Shown in pieces: positions 54,476 to 64,000 of a DNA stretch of 64,000 nt. Source of the stretch: Haematococcus lacustris (Eukaryota; Chlorophyta; Chlorophyceae; Chlamydomonadales; Haematococcaceae); NCBI GenBank assembly GCA_030144725.1, contig JASKMD010000015.1, forward strand, positions 8,264,005 through 8,328,004, in the 5' to 3' direction. Each line of letters starts with the position of its first letter. Position 1 is the first letter of the stretch. The notes beneath the pieces are model-generated. The model was not told the origin of the DNA. It did no database searches and saw only the letters and a program-made list of their open reading frames with translations. Both the position numbers and the translations under genes were made by a program.

Positions 54476-55679
54476 CGCCCCGCCCCGCCCCGCCCCGCCC
54501 CGCCCCGCCCCGCCCCGCCCCGCCCCGCCCCGCCCCGCCCCGCCCCGCCCCGCCCCGCCCCGCCCCGCCCCGCCCCGCCCCGCCCCGCCCCGCCCCGCCC
54601 CGCCCCGCCCCGCCCCGCCCCGCCCCGCCCCGCCCCGCCCCGCCCCGCCCCGCCCCGCCCCGCCCCGCCCCGCCCCGCCCCGCCCCGCCCCGCCCCGCCC
54701 CGCCCCGCCCCGCCCCGCCCCGCCCCGCCCCGCCCCGCCCCGCCCCGCCCCGCCCCGCCCCGCCCCGCCCCGCCCCGCCCCGCCCCGCCCCGCCCCGCCC
54801 CGCCCCGCCCCGCCCCGCCCCGCCCCGCCCCGCCCCGCCCCGCCCCGCCCCGCCCCGCCCCGCCCCGCCCCGCCCCGCCCCGCCCCGCCCCGCCCCGCCC
54901 CGCCCCGCCCCGCCCCGCCCCGCCCCGCCCCGCCCCGCCCCGCCCCGCCCCGCCCCGCCCCGCCCCGCCCCGCCCCGCCCCGCCCCGCCCCGCCCCGCCC
55001 CGCCCCGCCCCGCCCCGCCCCGCCCCGCCCCGCCCCGCCCCGCCCCGCCCCGCCCCGCCCCGCCCCGCCCCGCCCCGCCCCGCCCCGCCCCGCCCCGCCC
55101 CGCCCCGCCCCGCCCCGCCCCGCCCCGCCCCGCCCCGCCCCGCCCCGCCCCGCCCCGCCCCGCCCCGCCCCGCCCCGCCCCGCCCCGCCCCGCCCCGCCC
55201 CGCCCCGCCCCGCCCCGCCCCGCCCCGCCCCGCCCCGCCCCGCCCCGCCCCGCCCCGCCCCGCCCCGCCCCGCCCCGCCCCGCCCCGCCCCGCCCCGCCC
55301 CGCCCCGCCCCGCCCCGCCCCGCCCCGCCCCGCCCCGCCCCGCCCCGCCCCGCCCCGCCCCGCCCCGCCCCGCCCCGCCCCGCCCCGCCCCGCCCCGCCC
55401 CGCCCCGCCCCGCCCCGCCCCGCCCCGCCCCGCCCCGCCCCGCCCCGCCCCGCCCCGCCCCGCCCCGCCCCGCCCCGCCCCGCCCCGCCCCGCCCCGCCC
55501 CGCCCCGCCCCGCCCCGCCCCGCCCCGCCCCGCCCCGCCCCGCCCCGCCCCGCCCCGCCCCGCCCCGCCCCGCCCCGCCCCGCCCCGCCCCGCCCCGCCC
55601 CGCCCCGCCCCGCCCCGCCCCGCCCCGCCCCGCCCCGCCCCGCCCCGCCCCGCCCCGCCCCGCCCCGCCCCGCCCCGCC
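54476..55679. repeat. (CCCCG)n satellite, 1.2 kb
   Basis: About 240 perfect pentamer copies with no visible interruption. Every frame is open because the translated unit repeats; those frames are artefacts. Confidence 0.98.
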
Positions 55680-56139
55680 TGTAGCGAACGGCTCCTCGAA
55701 GCCTAGCTCGCCAAGCAGCGGCAGCAGCGGCAGCAGCGGCAGCGGGGCGGGAGCAAATTGTGAGCAACACCATGAGGTGGTAGAGTATAACAGGCAGGAG
55801 AAAAGTCATACAGTGGAAAAGGGGTATACACGTGTAAGGTGATATCATGTAAAGGGAAGGCTATGCTATGCCATGAAGAAAGGAGAGAGGCAAACCGTGG
55901 GCTGCAGTACAGCCAGTGGCCTTGCTTTGGCCTGTCCCACTGGAAGTCGTTCTTGGTCTTCATCACCTCGACCTACTTGTCAGCAATGGTCATCAGGAGC
56001 CAGGGCCAGGGCCAGAGCCAGGGCCAGGGCAAGGGCCAGGGCCAGGGCCAGGGTTTGCATTGGCAGGAGCAGGTGGACTGTGTGGTACATTTAAGCAGCG
56101 GGAGCAGCAGCGGGAGGCAGGCTCCCACTAGTGCCGCTG

Positions 56140-57300
56140 ACCTGCAGGCGGTAGTCAAAGCCCACACCCTTCCTCCTGCCAAGGCCGGCAGAAGGCAGGC
56201 ATGCCACCCACGTCCTGCAATGGTGCAAACAAGGCCAAGGGACTGCTAGCTGGACACTGCTGACACGTGACAAGTGACAGCAGCAGGGGTGGGGCAGGGG
56301 TTGGTAAACGCGGTCTGGGACAGCAGCAGCAGCAGCAGTTTGGATGCCTGGTATGAAGCAGAGGCATGGCATGTTTTGCTCCCATCTCCCACCTAGCATT
56401 CACTCTTACTCACACCTGCTTTTCCTCCCTCGCTGCCGCCATATTAAGCTTCCCCTGCCACTGCCACGTGTGGCAACTACCCCTGGCCTCCAGTCCACCC
56501 CTTCAATACCCTGCCCTTGCCCCTTAGCCTAGTTCACTTATCAACCCTTGCTCTGCTTTCCCTGTGCCCCTGTGCCTGTGCCCCTCGCTTCCTGCCGGTT
56601 GTGGCTGCTGCCTCCTCTGACCCCTGAAGGTGTAGGACATGCCATGGTGGTGGTACATCATGCTGGTCACGCCGTCAAAGCGGTAGCCATCAAACTTGTG
56701 CTCGTCCTTCCACCAGCGGGCATTGCTGAGTAGGATGCGCAGCGTCTCCCGGTTGCCTGGGCCAAGACCAGGAGCAGGGGAGAAGGGAGAGGTTGAGGGC
56801 ATGCAGGGTGTGCTGGGCTGCTGGGTTGGCTGACACTTGAGGCAGGGCTGTGGACCAGGAGCACTTGGCTCCAGGGCCAGGGCTGTGGGATGGGTGATGA
56901 TGTAGAAAGATGGCGCTAGGGATGGGCCATGCAGTGCTGCCTGTGCTGCCAGGGTGCTGCTTCCAGGTCTGCCTACGCCAAGCCCTTGCCAGCAGGTCTG
57001 CTAACTGCTGCAAAGGGAAGGTCACAGTCTTGCCATGGCTAAGGACGGCCCCAGCAATGCTCATATGCTGCTGAGAGAGCCATCTCGGGTAGGTCAGCAG
57101 AGTGCTGCCGGGGGGGTGCAAGGCTGGCGGGTGCACGGCACAGGGATGAGCACGGCTGCTGCTGTCGGGACGGATGCAAGCTGTGGTAGTGGTTGCCCTT
57201 GGGGCCGGAGTAGAAGTACATGGCGTCAATACCGTCAAACATGTTGATGCCGTCGAGCGTGTTGTTAGAGGCGCGGTTGCGGAGCATACCAGCATGCTCA
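56140..57300 (-). pseudogene. Starch/glycogen branching enzyme fragment (GH13)
   Basis: Three exon-like blocks on the minus strand. Block 1 (57175-57295) has ASNNTLDGINMFDGIDAMYF and SGPKGNHYH. Block 2 (about 56622-56762) has [17 protein letters not shown], then [18 protein letters not shown], whose RFDGVTSM carries the GH13 nucleophile region. Block 3 (about 56145-56235) has GGMPAFCRP and, one base out of frame, GVGFDYRLQ. These are consecutive landmarks of 1,4-alpha-glucan branching enzymes. The segments normally between them (for example the DSRLF...SWE and YFG...DA blocks) and both enzyme ends are absent. I read it as a relic, or as a badly assembled gene. Confidence 0.65.
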
Positions 57301-58066
57301 CATGTTTCTCCACCTGCCCGCATGCTCAGTGCAAGCTATGGTAGCAGGGAGGTGCAGAGCAGTGCAGCATTACAAGCCAGTGGGTGCAGGCGTAAGTGTG
57401 GTCGTAAGTGCATGGAACGGAGGTCAATCAAACAAATGATCAGCTCGTCAGTGCATAACACCTGGGGCGGTCGTGTCGTCCTGCACAGCGCATTGCCCGT
57501 GCCCTATGCACCACCTCAAACCGCAAACGGAGCGGCGACGAAGAAGTGATCCGTGCAAGTGGTACCCGTGAAGCTGCTCCTTCGCGCTTGCCTCTTCCCC
57601 GCTCCACACCGCTGCTACCGGCCATGCGCTTGTTCCTATGTGCGCTCACCTGCTCGCCACGACCTGGGCACAGCATCGGCTGGGGTTTGCGACCGGCTGT
57701 CCTCGTGCACAGCCCTGCGCCGCGCACTCGCCTATTGCCCTGGCAAACGGACGCGCCGTCGCGAATACTCAGGGCCTCAGCACACAGTAAGCAATGCAGC
57801 CTGCTGGCCCGAGCTGCTGCCAAGACACCGCTGCTATGGGGCAGCACAGCCACTGCCAGCTGCTTCCTGCCACCCTGCTTAGCAACCTAGCCCTATCAAG
57901 CAGGAGCAGGCATACTGCATCAGTGCTGCTAGCAGTGCATTACATGGCCCTCCCCTCCCCGCTGTCGCATTATGCCCTCCCCTCCCCTCCCCCTCCCCTC
58001 CCCTCCCACGCATTACACTGCTCTCTACACTCTTACACCACACAACTCCTCCTCTCTGCCTTGCAG
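57301..58066 (+). other. 5' region of OPR-like gene, first exon not settled
   Basis: Somewhere here must be the 5' exon(s) of the gene at 58067. An Arg/Ser/Pro-rich frame at 57625-57790 could be an organelle-targeting first exon, but the splice was not resolved. CCCTCCC-rich sequence occupies about 57950-58010. Confidence 0.3.
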
Positions 58067-59766
58067 CCCTGCGCCAGTATGACCCGGCACCTCGACCCAA
58101 GCAGGACCTTAAGCAGCTGGTGTCAGCGGTGGAGGAGCTGCCCTTCCTGAGCAGCAGCAGCCAGGTGGAGCAGACGTCACGGCTGCTGTGGTGCTTTGCT
58201 GACTGGGCCAGGCAGCCAGAGAACAGGAGAGCCTCCCTGACCAAGGCCCAGTGTTCTTCAGTGCTGGCCCTGCTGCAGCGCATGGCTGGGGGACCAGGGG
58301 TTGGCAAGGCTGGCAGGCCTGCACCACCTCCAGCGCTGCAGCAGTTCAATGCTCAGCAGCTGAACATGGCAGCCTGGTCCCTGGGCAAGCTCAGGCCCCA
58401 CCTCCCTGCTGCCGCTGTCACCTCAGCCTGCAAAGCCCTTGCCAGCCACAGTGCCAGCAGTGAGGCCATGAAGTGGGCCAGCTGGCGTGACTGGAGCAGC
58501 CTGCTGCATGGCCTGGCCACAGCTGGCATGAAGTGCAGCAACAGCCCTGACCTGACCAGGCTGTGTGACCAGGCAGTGCAGATGCTGCCTGAGAGGCTGG
58601 TCAGGGGTGCTGATGGTCAATCCATTGGCATGGCATTCTGGGCCATAGCCAAGTCAGGCTACACAGGCAGTGCCCAGCCCCTGCTGCAGTCAGTCACAGC
58701 TGCCATCAGCCAGGGTGAGGTCATGAGGGATGCTAAGCCTCAGGAGTGGGCCAACCTGATCTGGGCTGCCAGCAAGCTGCCTGGCTGCAGGGAAGAGGCA
58801 AGGCAGCTGCTGGACCAGTTTGCAACCACATCACAGGCAGTGGTGCCTGGTTTCAACGCTCAAGATGTGAGCAACATCCTATACGCCATGGGCTTGGTGC
58901 TGTGGCATGACAAGGAGGTCTGCAGGCAGCTGGCTGAGCGGGGAACTCAAGTAGTAAGGATGACGAGCCAGCAAACTAGTAATAGCCTGTATGGCCTGGC
59001 CCGCCTTGGCTACCTGGACAGCTCAGTGCGAAGCCTGGCAGCAGCGGTGGCTAAGGCAGACCTGACATCATACAAACCACAGGAGCTGACTAACCTATTG
59101 TATGCCAGGAGCGTGTTCCTTGCTCTGTCCATCCACCAGGCAGTGTCATCAGGTCACAGCCAGCTGGCCAGTGAGCCGCAGCTGAACAGCATGGCAGCAG
59201 CACTGTGGAGGGAGTGTGGCAGGAGGGGCCAGAGTGAGGAGCAATGGGCTGATGTTGATTTATTTCAGCATTATGCAACCAGTCAATGGCTGCATGCCTG
59301 CACTGGAGGCCAATCCACCTTGGCTACTTTACCTGCAATAGAGGAGCTGGTTGCCAAGGCCACTGGATGCCAAAAATACAGCATGGGTTCACTTCAAGCA
59401 GCGCTGCAGCACAGGGATTTCAGCCAGCTGTTGCAAGCGCTGGCAGCTGCCGGTCACAATGAAGTACAGCAGGCAGCACTTAGCCAAGATGGCACTGGCT
59501 GCACTCAGCTGCTGGTGCAGGGGCCAGGGCTAACCCGGGGCATATCAGTGGATCAAAGCCCCAACTACTTGCATGATGGCAGCATGTCAGGTGTAATGGC
59601 TCATGCCAAGCTGCAGCAGCTGACCCACTTCGATGCATGTGTGATGCTCAACACAACAACCTTTGACCAACTGGCCAGTGACAGTGAGCGGGCAGCCTTC
59701 ATGCGTGAGCAGGTGCGGGCCAGCCTGCCTGAGGCTGAGGCGTGGCGGCAGCTGCTGCAGGCATAG
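58067..59766 (+). CDS. Octotricopeptide-like (OPR/RAP-type) organelle RNA factor
   Basis: A large terminal exon with acceptor CCTTGCAG at 58066 and stop at 59766. The first in-frame residues are LRQYDPAPRPKQ; there is no ATG at the 5' end, so a first exon lies upstream. About 560 residues form helical repeats with the signature Q..(S/A/T)N..(W/Y)(A/G).A.LG, for example QEWANLIWAASKL, QDVSNILYAMGL, QTSNSLYGLARLG and QELTNLLYARSV, typical of algal OPR proteins that stabilise or help translate organelle mRNAs. The C-terminus (AFMREQVRASLPEAEAWRQLL) is where a RAP domain often lies, but I cannot confirm one. Role and location are by family. Confidence 0.6.
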
Positions 59767-60999
59767 GGGTGACACTGTGCAGGCCAGGAGGGGCCACCAG
59801 CTGCAGCCACACCGGCAGCTCAGCAGCAGCAGGCAGTCAGCGTGTCAGCTGGGCAGCAGGCAAGGCAGCAGGGCGCACTGCCCCTGCCAGCTGCCCAGGC
59901 CAACAGTACAGGCGCGCTCCCATGACAGCGGGCAGGCCAGGCACCAGGGCTGATGCCCCGCCCAGTGCGGCCAAGGGTGTGAGTTAAGGGTAGGTGGTGC
60001 AGTGGGTGGAGGGGGTAGGGGCAGCTTCTGGGCCTGCCTGGGCTGGGCTGGTGCGGCTGGGTGGCCAAGGTGCAGTGCAGGCCTGGTCTGGTCTGAGTTG
60101 GGTTTCTAGGCTGTGTGTAGAGCTGCCACCCTATATGGGCTCGTGCAGCCGACTGCCCTCTCAGGGGCTCAGGACCAACAGGGCCTGCAGCAGCGCCATG
60201 CGCCCAGGTGAGCTTAGCCAAGGTGTCTTACAGCCCAGCAAACGTGCAGTGTGCTCCCAGGTGGGCACGGAGCCAGCCGCCCTCTCAGGGTCTAGGGGTC
60301 ATGAGGCAGGATGAGGGCCTCATGCCCAGCAGCAGCGCAGTGGGTCAGGGTGGCCAGAGAGCGCGGGGAGGGAGGCAGCAAGCCATCGGGTTGGGGCAGC
60401 TGGCAGGGTAGCTGGAAGGTGCTGTTGTAGCTGGCAGGGCAGGCTGCCCATGGGAGCAGGAACAGCTGCGGCAGGTGATCTGTTACCCTCATGGTGGCTA
60501 GCTAGGTAGCAGCCATGCACACACCTCCACTCATCGTCATCATCATATTGACATGGCACTGGCCAATGTGTGGCGTAACGATCTGCCGCCTGTGCCACTT
60601 TACCCAACTGGCTGGGTAATGGAAAGGTCTGCTTGTGTTGTTACTTGTGTCGTATCATGGTTTTCATGGTCATCATGCGGCATTCTATTATGTTTCTGGC
60701 GTCAGCAACTTTGGCAACTTGCAGCTGGGACATGGACTTATCATCAGCATCATCATGCGGCATCTGCTGGATTGATCAAACCTCTTTTCTGGAGCGATAC
60801 AAATCACACACATTAGATGGGATGCTGTTTATTGCCTGCATTATTTACAACAGGGGAGCAGTGGGTGGCCCACTCCAACACTCCACTGAGCATGACGAAG
60901 TCGAAGTTTTGTATGTTGTTGCGCAAGAGTGTGTTGTGGCGCCCGGCGTTCTGAGCGACCACTATCTATTGGCCTGGCTGTTGATGTCCCCCTGCTGCC
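59767..60999. other. Intergenic, nothing recognised
   Basis: CAGCCACACCGGCAGCTC-type sequence just after the OPR-like stop is shared with 53265-53330. The rest up to the assembly gap has no supported gene. Confidence 0.5.
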
Positions 61000-61007
61000 T
61001 AGCAGCT

Positions 61008-61507
61008 NNNNNNNNNNNNNNNNNNNNNNNNNNNNNNNNNNNNNNNNNNNNNNNNNNNNNNNNNNNNNNNNNNNNNNNNNNNNNNNNNNNNNNNNNNNNN
61101 NNNNNNNNNNNNNNNNNNNNNNNNNNNNNNNNNNNNNNNNNNNNNNNNNNNNNNNNNNNNNNNNNNNNNNNNNNNNNNNNNNNNNNNNNNNNNNNNNNNN
61201 NNNNNNNNNNNNNNNNNNNNNNNNNNNNNNNNNNNNNNNNNNNNNNNNNNNNNNNNNNNNNNNNNNNNNNNNNNNNNNNNNNNNNNNNNNNNNNNNNNNN
61301 NNNNNNNNNNNNNNNNNNNNNNNNNNNNNNNNNNNNNNNNNNNNNNNNNNNNNNNNNNNNNNNNNNNNNNNNNNNNNNNNNNNNNNNNNNNNNNNNNNNN
61401 NNNNNNNNNNNNNNNNNNNNNNNNNNNNNNNNNNNNNNNNNNNNNNNNNNNNNNNNNNNNNNNNNNNNNNNNNNNNNNNNNNNNNNNNNNNNNNNNNNNN
61501 NNNNNNN
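61008..61507. other. Assembly gap (500 N)
   Basis: Exactly 500 N, probably a placeholder length. Frames drawn across it are meaningless. Confidence 0.99.
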
Positions 61508-61699
61508 GGCCAGGCCCCCTCCCCGCCTCCCCCTCCCCGCCTCCCCCTCCCCCTCCCACGCCTCCCCCTCCTCCCCCCCAAAACCACTTTGTATGCCATA
61601 CCCAGCCCCTCCCCCCTCCCCCACAACCCCCCGCCCGCCCAACACTCTCTGGCGTCTGGCCACTAACCCTGACCCCTCCCCCTCCTCCCTCCCCACTAG

Positions 61700-63961
61700 G
61701 CCCCTGAACCTCCCCATCAGCCCTCCTCAGCAGCTGCAGGAAGGCGGAGGCGGCAGTCACCGGCTCCCGGCCCGCCCCCCGGCCCGCCATCAGCCCGGCC
61801 TCTGTCAGCGTGAGGGTGATGCTGCACAGGCTGCAGGCGCTGCTGGCCGCGTGCCCCTCCTCCTCACGCCCCGCACACACCTCAGTGGCCCAGCCCCGAG
61901 CCTGAAGGGGGCAAGGAGGGGTCGGGTCGGGTCGGGTCGGGTCGGGTCGGGTCGGGTCGGGTCGGGTCGGGTCGGGTCGGGTCGGGTCGGGTCGGGTCGG
62001 GTCGGGTCGGGTCGGGTCGGGTCGGGTCGGGTCGGGTCGGGTGGTCGGGTCGGGTCGGGTCGGGTCGGGTCGGGTCGGGTCGGGTCGGGTCGGGTCGGGT
62101 CGGGTCGGGTCGGGTCGGGTCGGGTCGGGTCGGGTCGGGTCGGGTCGGGTCGGGTCGGGTCGGGTCGGGTCGGGTCGGGTCGGGTCGGGTCGGGTCGGGT
62201 CGGGTCGGGTCGGGTCGGGTCGGGTCGGGTCGGGTCGGGTCGGGTCGGGTCGGGTCGGGTCGGGTCGGGTCGGGTCGGGTCGGGTCGGGTCGGGTCGGGT
62301 CGGGTCGGGTCGGGTCGGGTCGGGTCGGGTCGGGTCGGGTCGGGTCGGGTCGGGTCGGGTCGGGTCGGGTCGGGTCGGGTCGGGTCGGGTCGGGTCGGGT
62401 CGGGTCGGGTCGGGTCGGGTCGGGTCGGGTCGGGTCGGGTCGGGTCGGGTCGGGTCGGGTCGGGTCGGGTCGGGTCGGGTCGGGTCGGGTCGGGTCGGGT
62501 CGGGTCGGGTCGGGTCGGGTCGGGTCGGGTCGGGTCGGGTCGGGTCGGGTCGGGTCGGGTCGGGTCGGGTCGGGTCGGGTCGGGTCGGGTCGGGTCGGGT
62601 CGGGTCGGGTCGGGTCGGGTCGGGTCGGGTCGGGTCGGGTCGGGTCGGGTCGGGTCGGGTCGGGTCGGGTCGGGTCGGGTCGGGTCGGGTCGGGTCGGGT
62701 CGGGTCGGGTCGGGTCGGGTCGGGTCGGGTCGGGTCGGGTCGGGCCGGGTCGGTACGAGTCGGTACGAGTCGGTTCGGGTGAGGCAGGTGGCCCAGGTAC
62801 GCCTCAGCCTTGGCACCGTACTGCGGGTGCAGGCAGGGCAAGCGCCAAGGCCAGGCTGACCTCGTGGCTGTCCTTCACTGCCGGCATCAAGTACAGGTGC
62901 CGGCCCTGAGGCAGGGGGGGGCAGCAGGCGGGCAGGAAGGTCCCTTCACGCAGTCTTTGACACGCAGCATTAGGCCCTAGGCACATGGTGGCAGGGGGGT
63001 GGGGGAGGGACTAGGCCTGCCTGGGTCTGGGTACCGAGCAGCAGATGGCAGGAGGAGGCAGTGGGTGGAGCTTTGTAGGGGAGCCTGCCTGGCCTTGCCC
63101 CTGCCCCTGCCCCTGCCCCTGCCCCTGCCCCTGCCCCTGCCCCTGCCCCTGCCCCTGCCCCTGCCCCTGCCCCTGCCCCTGCCCCTGCCCCTGCCCCTGC
63201 CCCTGCCCCTGCCCCCTGCCCCTGCCCTGCCCTGCCCCTGCCCCTGCCCCTGCCCCTGCCCCTGCCCCTGGCCCCTGCCCCTGCCCCTGCCCCCTGCCCC
63301 TGGCCCTGCCCCTGCCCCTGCCCCTGCCCCTGCCCCTGCCCCCCCGCAAAAGAAACACTTTGCCTGTAGCTCAGCTGGGTCAAACAGGCTGCCAACGCCC
63401 TCTGCCATGGCTGCTGCAACCTTCTTCACTGCCATGTGCCCCGCTGCACCCAGCCGCCCCCTGGCCTTCACACCCTCCCCCTCCTCGTCCTCATCCTCAT
63501 CGTCCTCCTCACCCTCCTGCTCGCCCTCATCTTCCATACTGCTCTCTGCAGCAGCAGATGGTGCCACATCAGGTAGGCTGCAAGAGCTGTGCCAAGCCCT
63601 CACATGCTGCGCTGTCCTCACACGCTGCTGTGACCCTACTGCAACCCTCCCCCTCACCATCACCCTCTGCCTCCTGCACAGCACCAGCCACAAGGCGGTG
63701 AAGTGGACATGGCAGATGCCTCCACCTCCACCTCCACCAGGACCCTGGGAAACGGCGCACCTCAGTGGGAGGAGTCAGCATCTGGGGGTCGGAATGGAGT
63801 AGGCAGGTCAAGCCATTGGTCAGCTTGACGTAGCGGTAGCACTTCAAGTCCTGCGGCGACTGGACGATATAAAGGGAGTGATACAAGAGGGATGTACAGG
63901 ACGAACAGATCAGTCTGCCGACGCTTTGAGTGTAACTGCCACTATGCGCAGTCTGGCTCAT
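61700..63961 (-). CDS. Insulysin/nardilysin-like M16 peptidase, fragmentary
   Basis: From ATG 63961, exon 1 (about 63753-63961) reads IVQSPQDLKCYRYVKLTNGL, the usual M16A N-terminus. Exon 2 (about 63362-63548) has an acidic insert (EDDEDEDEE, as in nardilysins) then VKKVAAAMAEGVGSLFDP. The next exon should carry the zinc-binding HFLEH motif but is absent; a CCCCTG array lies there instead. At about 62815-62905 comes RHLYLMPAVKDSHEVSL and, one base out of frame, HPQYGAKAEAYLGHL. At about 61720-61900, after the GGGTC array, comes ARGWATEVCAGREEEG and ITLTLTEAGL. All are M16A landmarks in order. The rest is lost in or beyond the gap. Either a relic or assembly loss at the repeats. Confidence 0.6.
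61917..62752. repeat. (GGGTC)n satellite, ~0.83 kb
   Basis: Near-perfect pentamers with one phase break at about 62041 and degenerate units at the right edge. It lies between M16 exon blocks, so it is probably intronic. Confidence 0.98.
63096..63345. repeat. (CCCCTG)n array
   Basis: About 40 hexamers with a few indels, positioned where M16 exons with the zinc site should be. Confidence 0.95.
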
Positions 63962-64000
63962 CCCCTAATGATGCCCGTGTCGCCTACGCGCATTACCCTC

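Noticed and set aside
54322..55848. Long open frames (over 400 codons) across the CCCCG array
   Set aside because: A pentamer without stop codons is open in every frame; product would be pure GAGRG/PAPPR repeat with no gene context.
58120..59766. Start of the OPR-like protein at 58120
   Set aside because: That codon is GTG inside an exon whose coding extends to the acceptor at 58066, so the true start is in an upstream exon.
60633..62909. 758-codon frame across the N gap and GGGTC array
   Set aside because: It bridges 500 unknown bases and a satellite; the real signal there is M16 exons on the other strand.

Overview
The window is eukaryotic nuclear DNA, most likely from a chlorophycean (Chlamydomonadales-type) green alga. 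The evidence is GC-rich coding DNA split by many short introns, mostly phase 0 where checked, an octotricopeptide-like gene, a plant-type starch-branching-enzyme fragment, and very long simple-sequence arrays. I cannot name the species. No rRNA, tRNA or CRISPR was seen.

Positions 1-51,092 are almost entirely transposon. I read them as a Russian doll of CACTA/EnSpm-like DNA transposons. The termini seen all begin CACTC, then 7 variable bases, then TTAAGGCC or a close variant, and the four elements with both ends visible are flanked by 2-bp target duplications. The outer element (called T2 here) enters from the left edge and seems to end at 51,092. It carries F-box-like genes (A, B, C/D, E), a very large gene that appears to join an OTU protease, an Ulp1/C48 protease and a 2-oxoglutarate/Fe(II) dioxygenase domain, a small ORF, an Ala-rich accessory gene and a TNP2-type transposase. 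A second element (T1, 3,736-29,137) has inserted into F-box gene C/D. Removing T1 and one copy of the CT target duplication rejoins the two gene halves in frame. T1 encodes its own TNP2-type transposase, accessory gene and dioxygenase gene, in the same order and relative orientation as T2.

T1 is itself hit twice by non-autonomous relatives. One (11,896-15,526) sits at a splice donor of its accessory gene. The other (18,543-25,168) sits in an intron of its dioxygenase gene. The latter contains a foldback element (18,986-20,655), and a second foldback copy lies in T2 (40,342-42,555). Element ends are packed with tandem palindromic units: CCCTGTACAGGG-type in T1, ATCTGTACAGAT-type in T2, and CCGCAGGG-type in the 11.9-kb element.

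Positions 51,093-64,000 look like host chromosome: a 21-bp minisatellite, a possible LINE remnant, a 1.2-kb CCCCG array, starch-branching-enzyme exons with missing parts, an octotricopeptide-like gene, a 500-N assembly gap, an 830-bp GGGTC array, and an insulysin-type M16 peptidase gene whose catalytic exons are absent where a CCCCTG array lies.

The most interesting proposition is the T1/T2 family itself. It has a conserved dioxygenase / accessory / transposase core, to which T2 adds ubiquitin/SUMO-pathway cargo (F-box proteins plus an OTU-Ulp1 protease).
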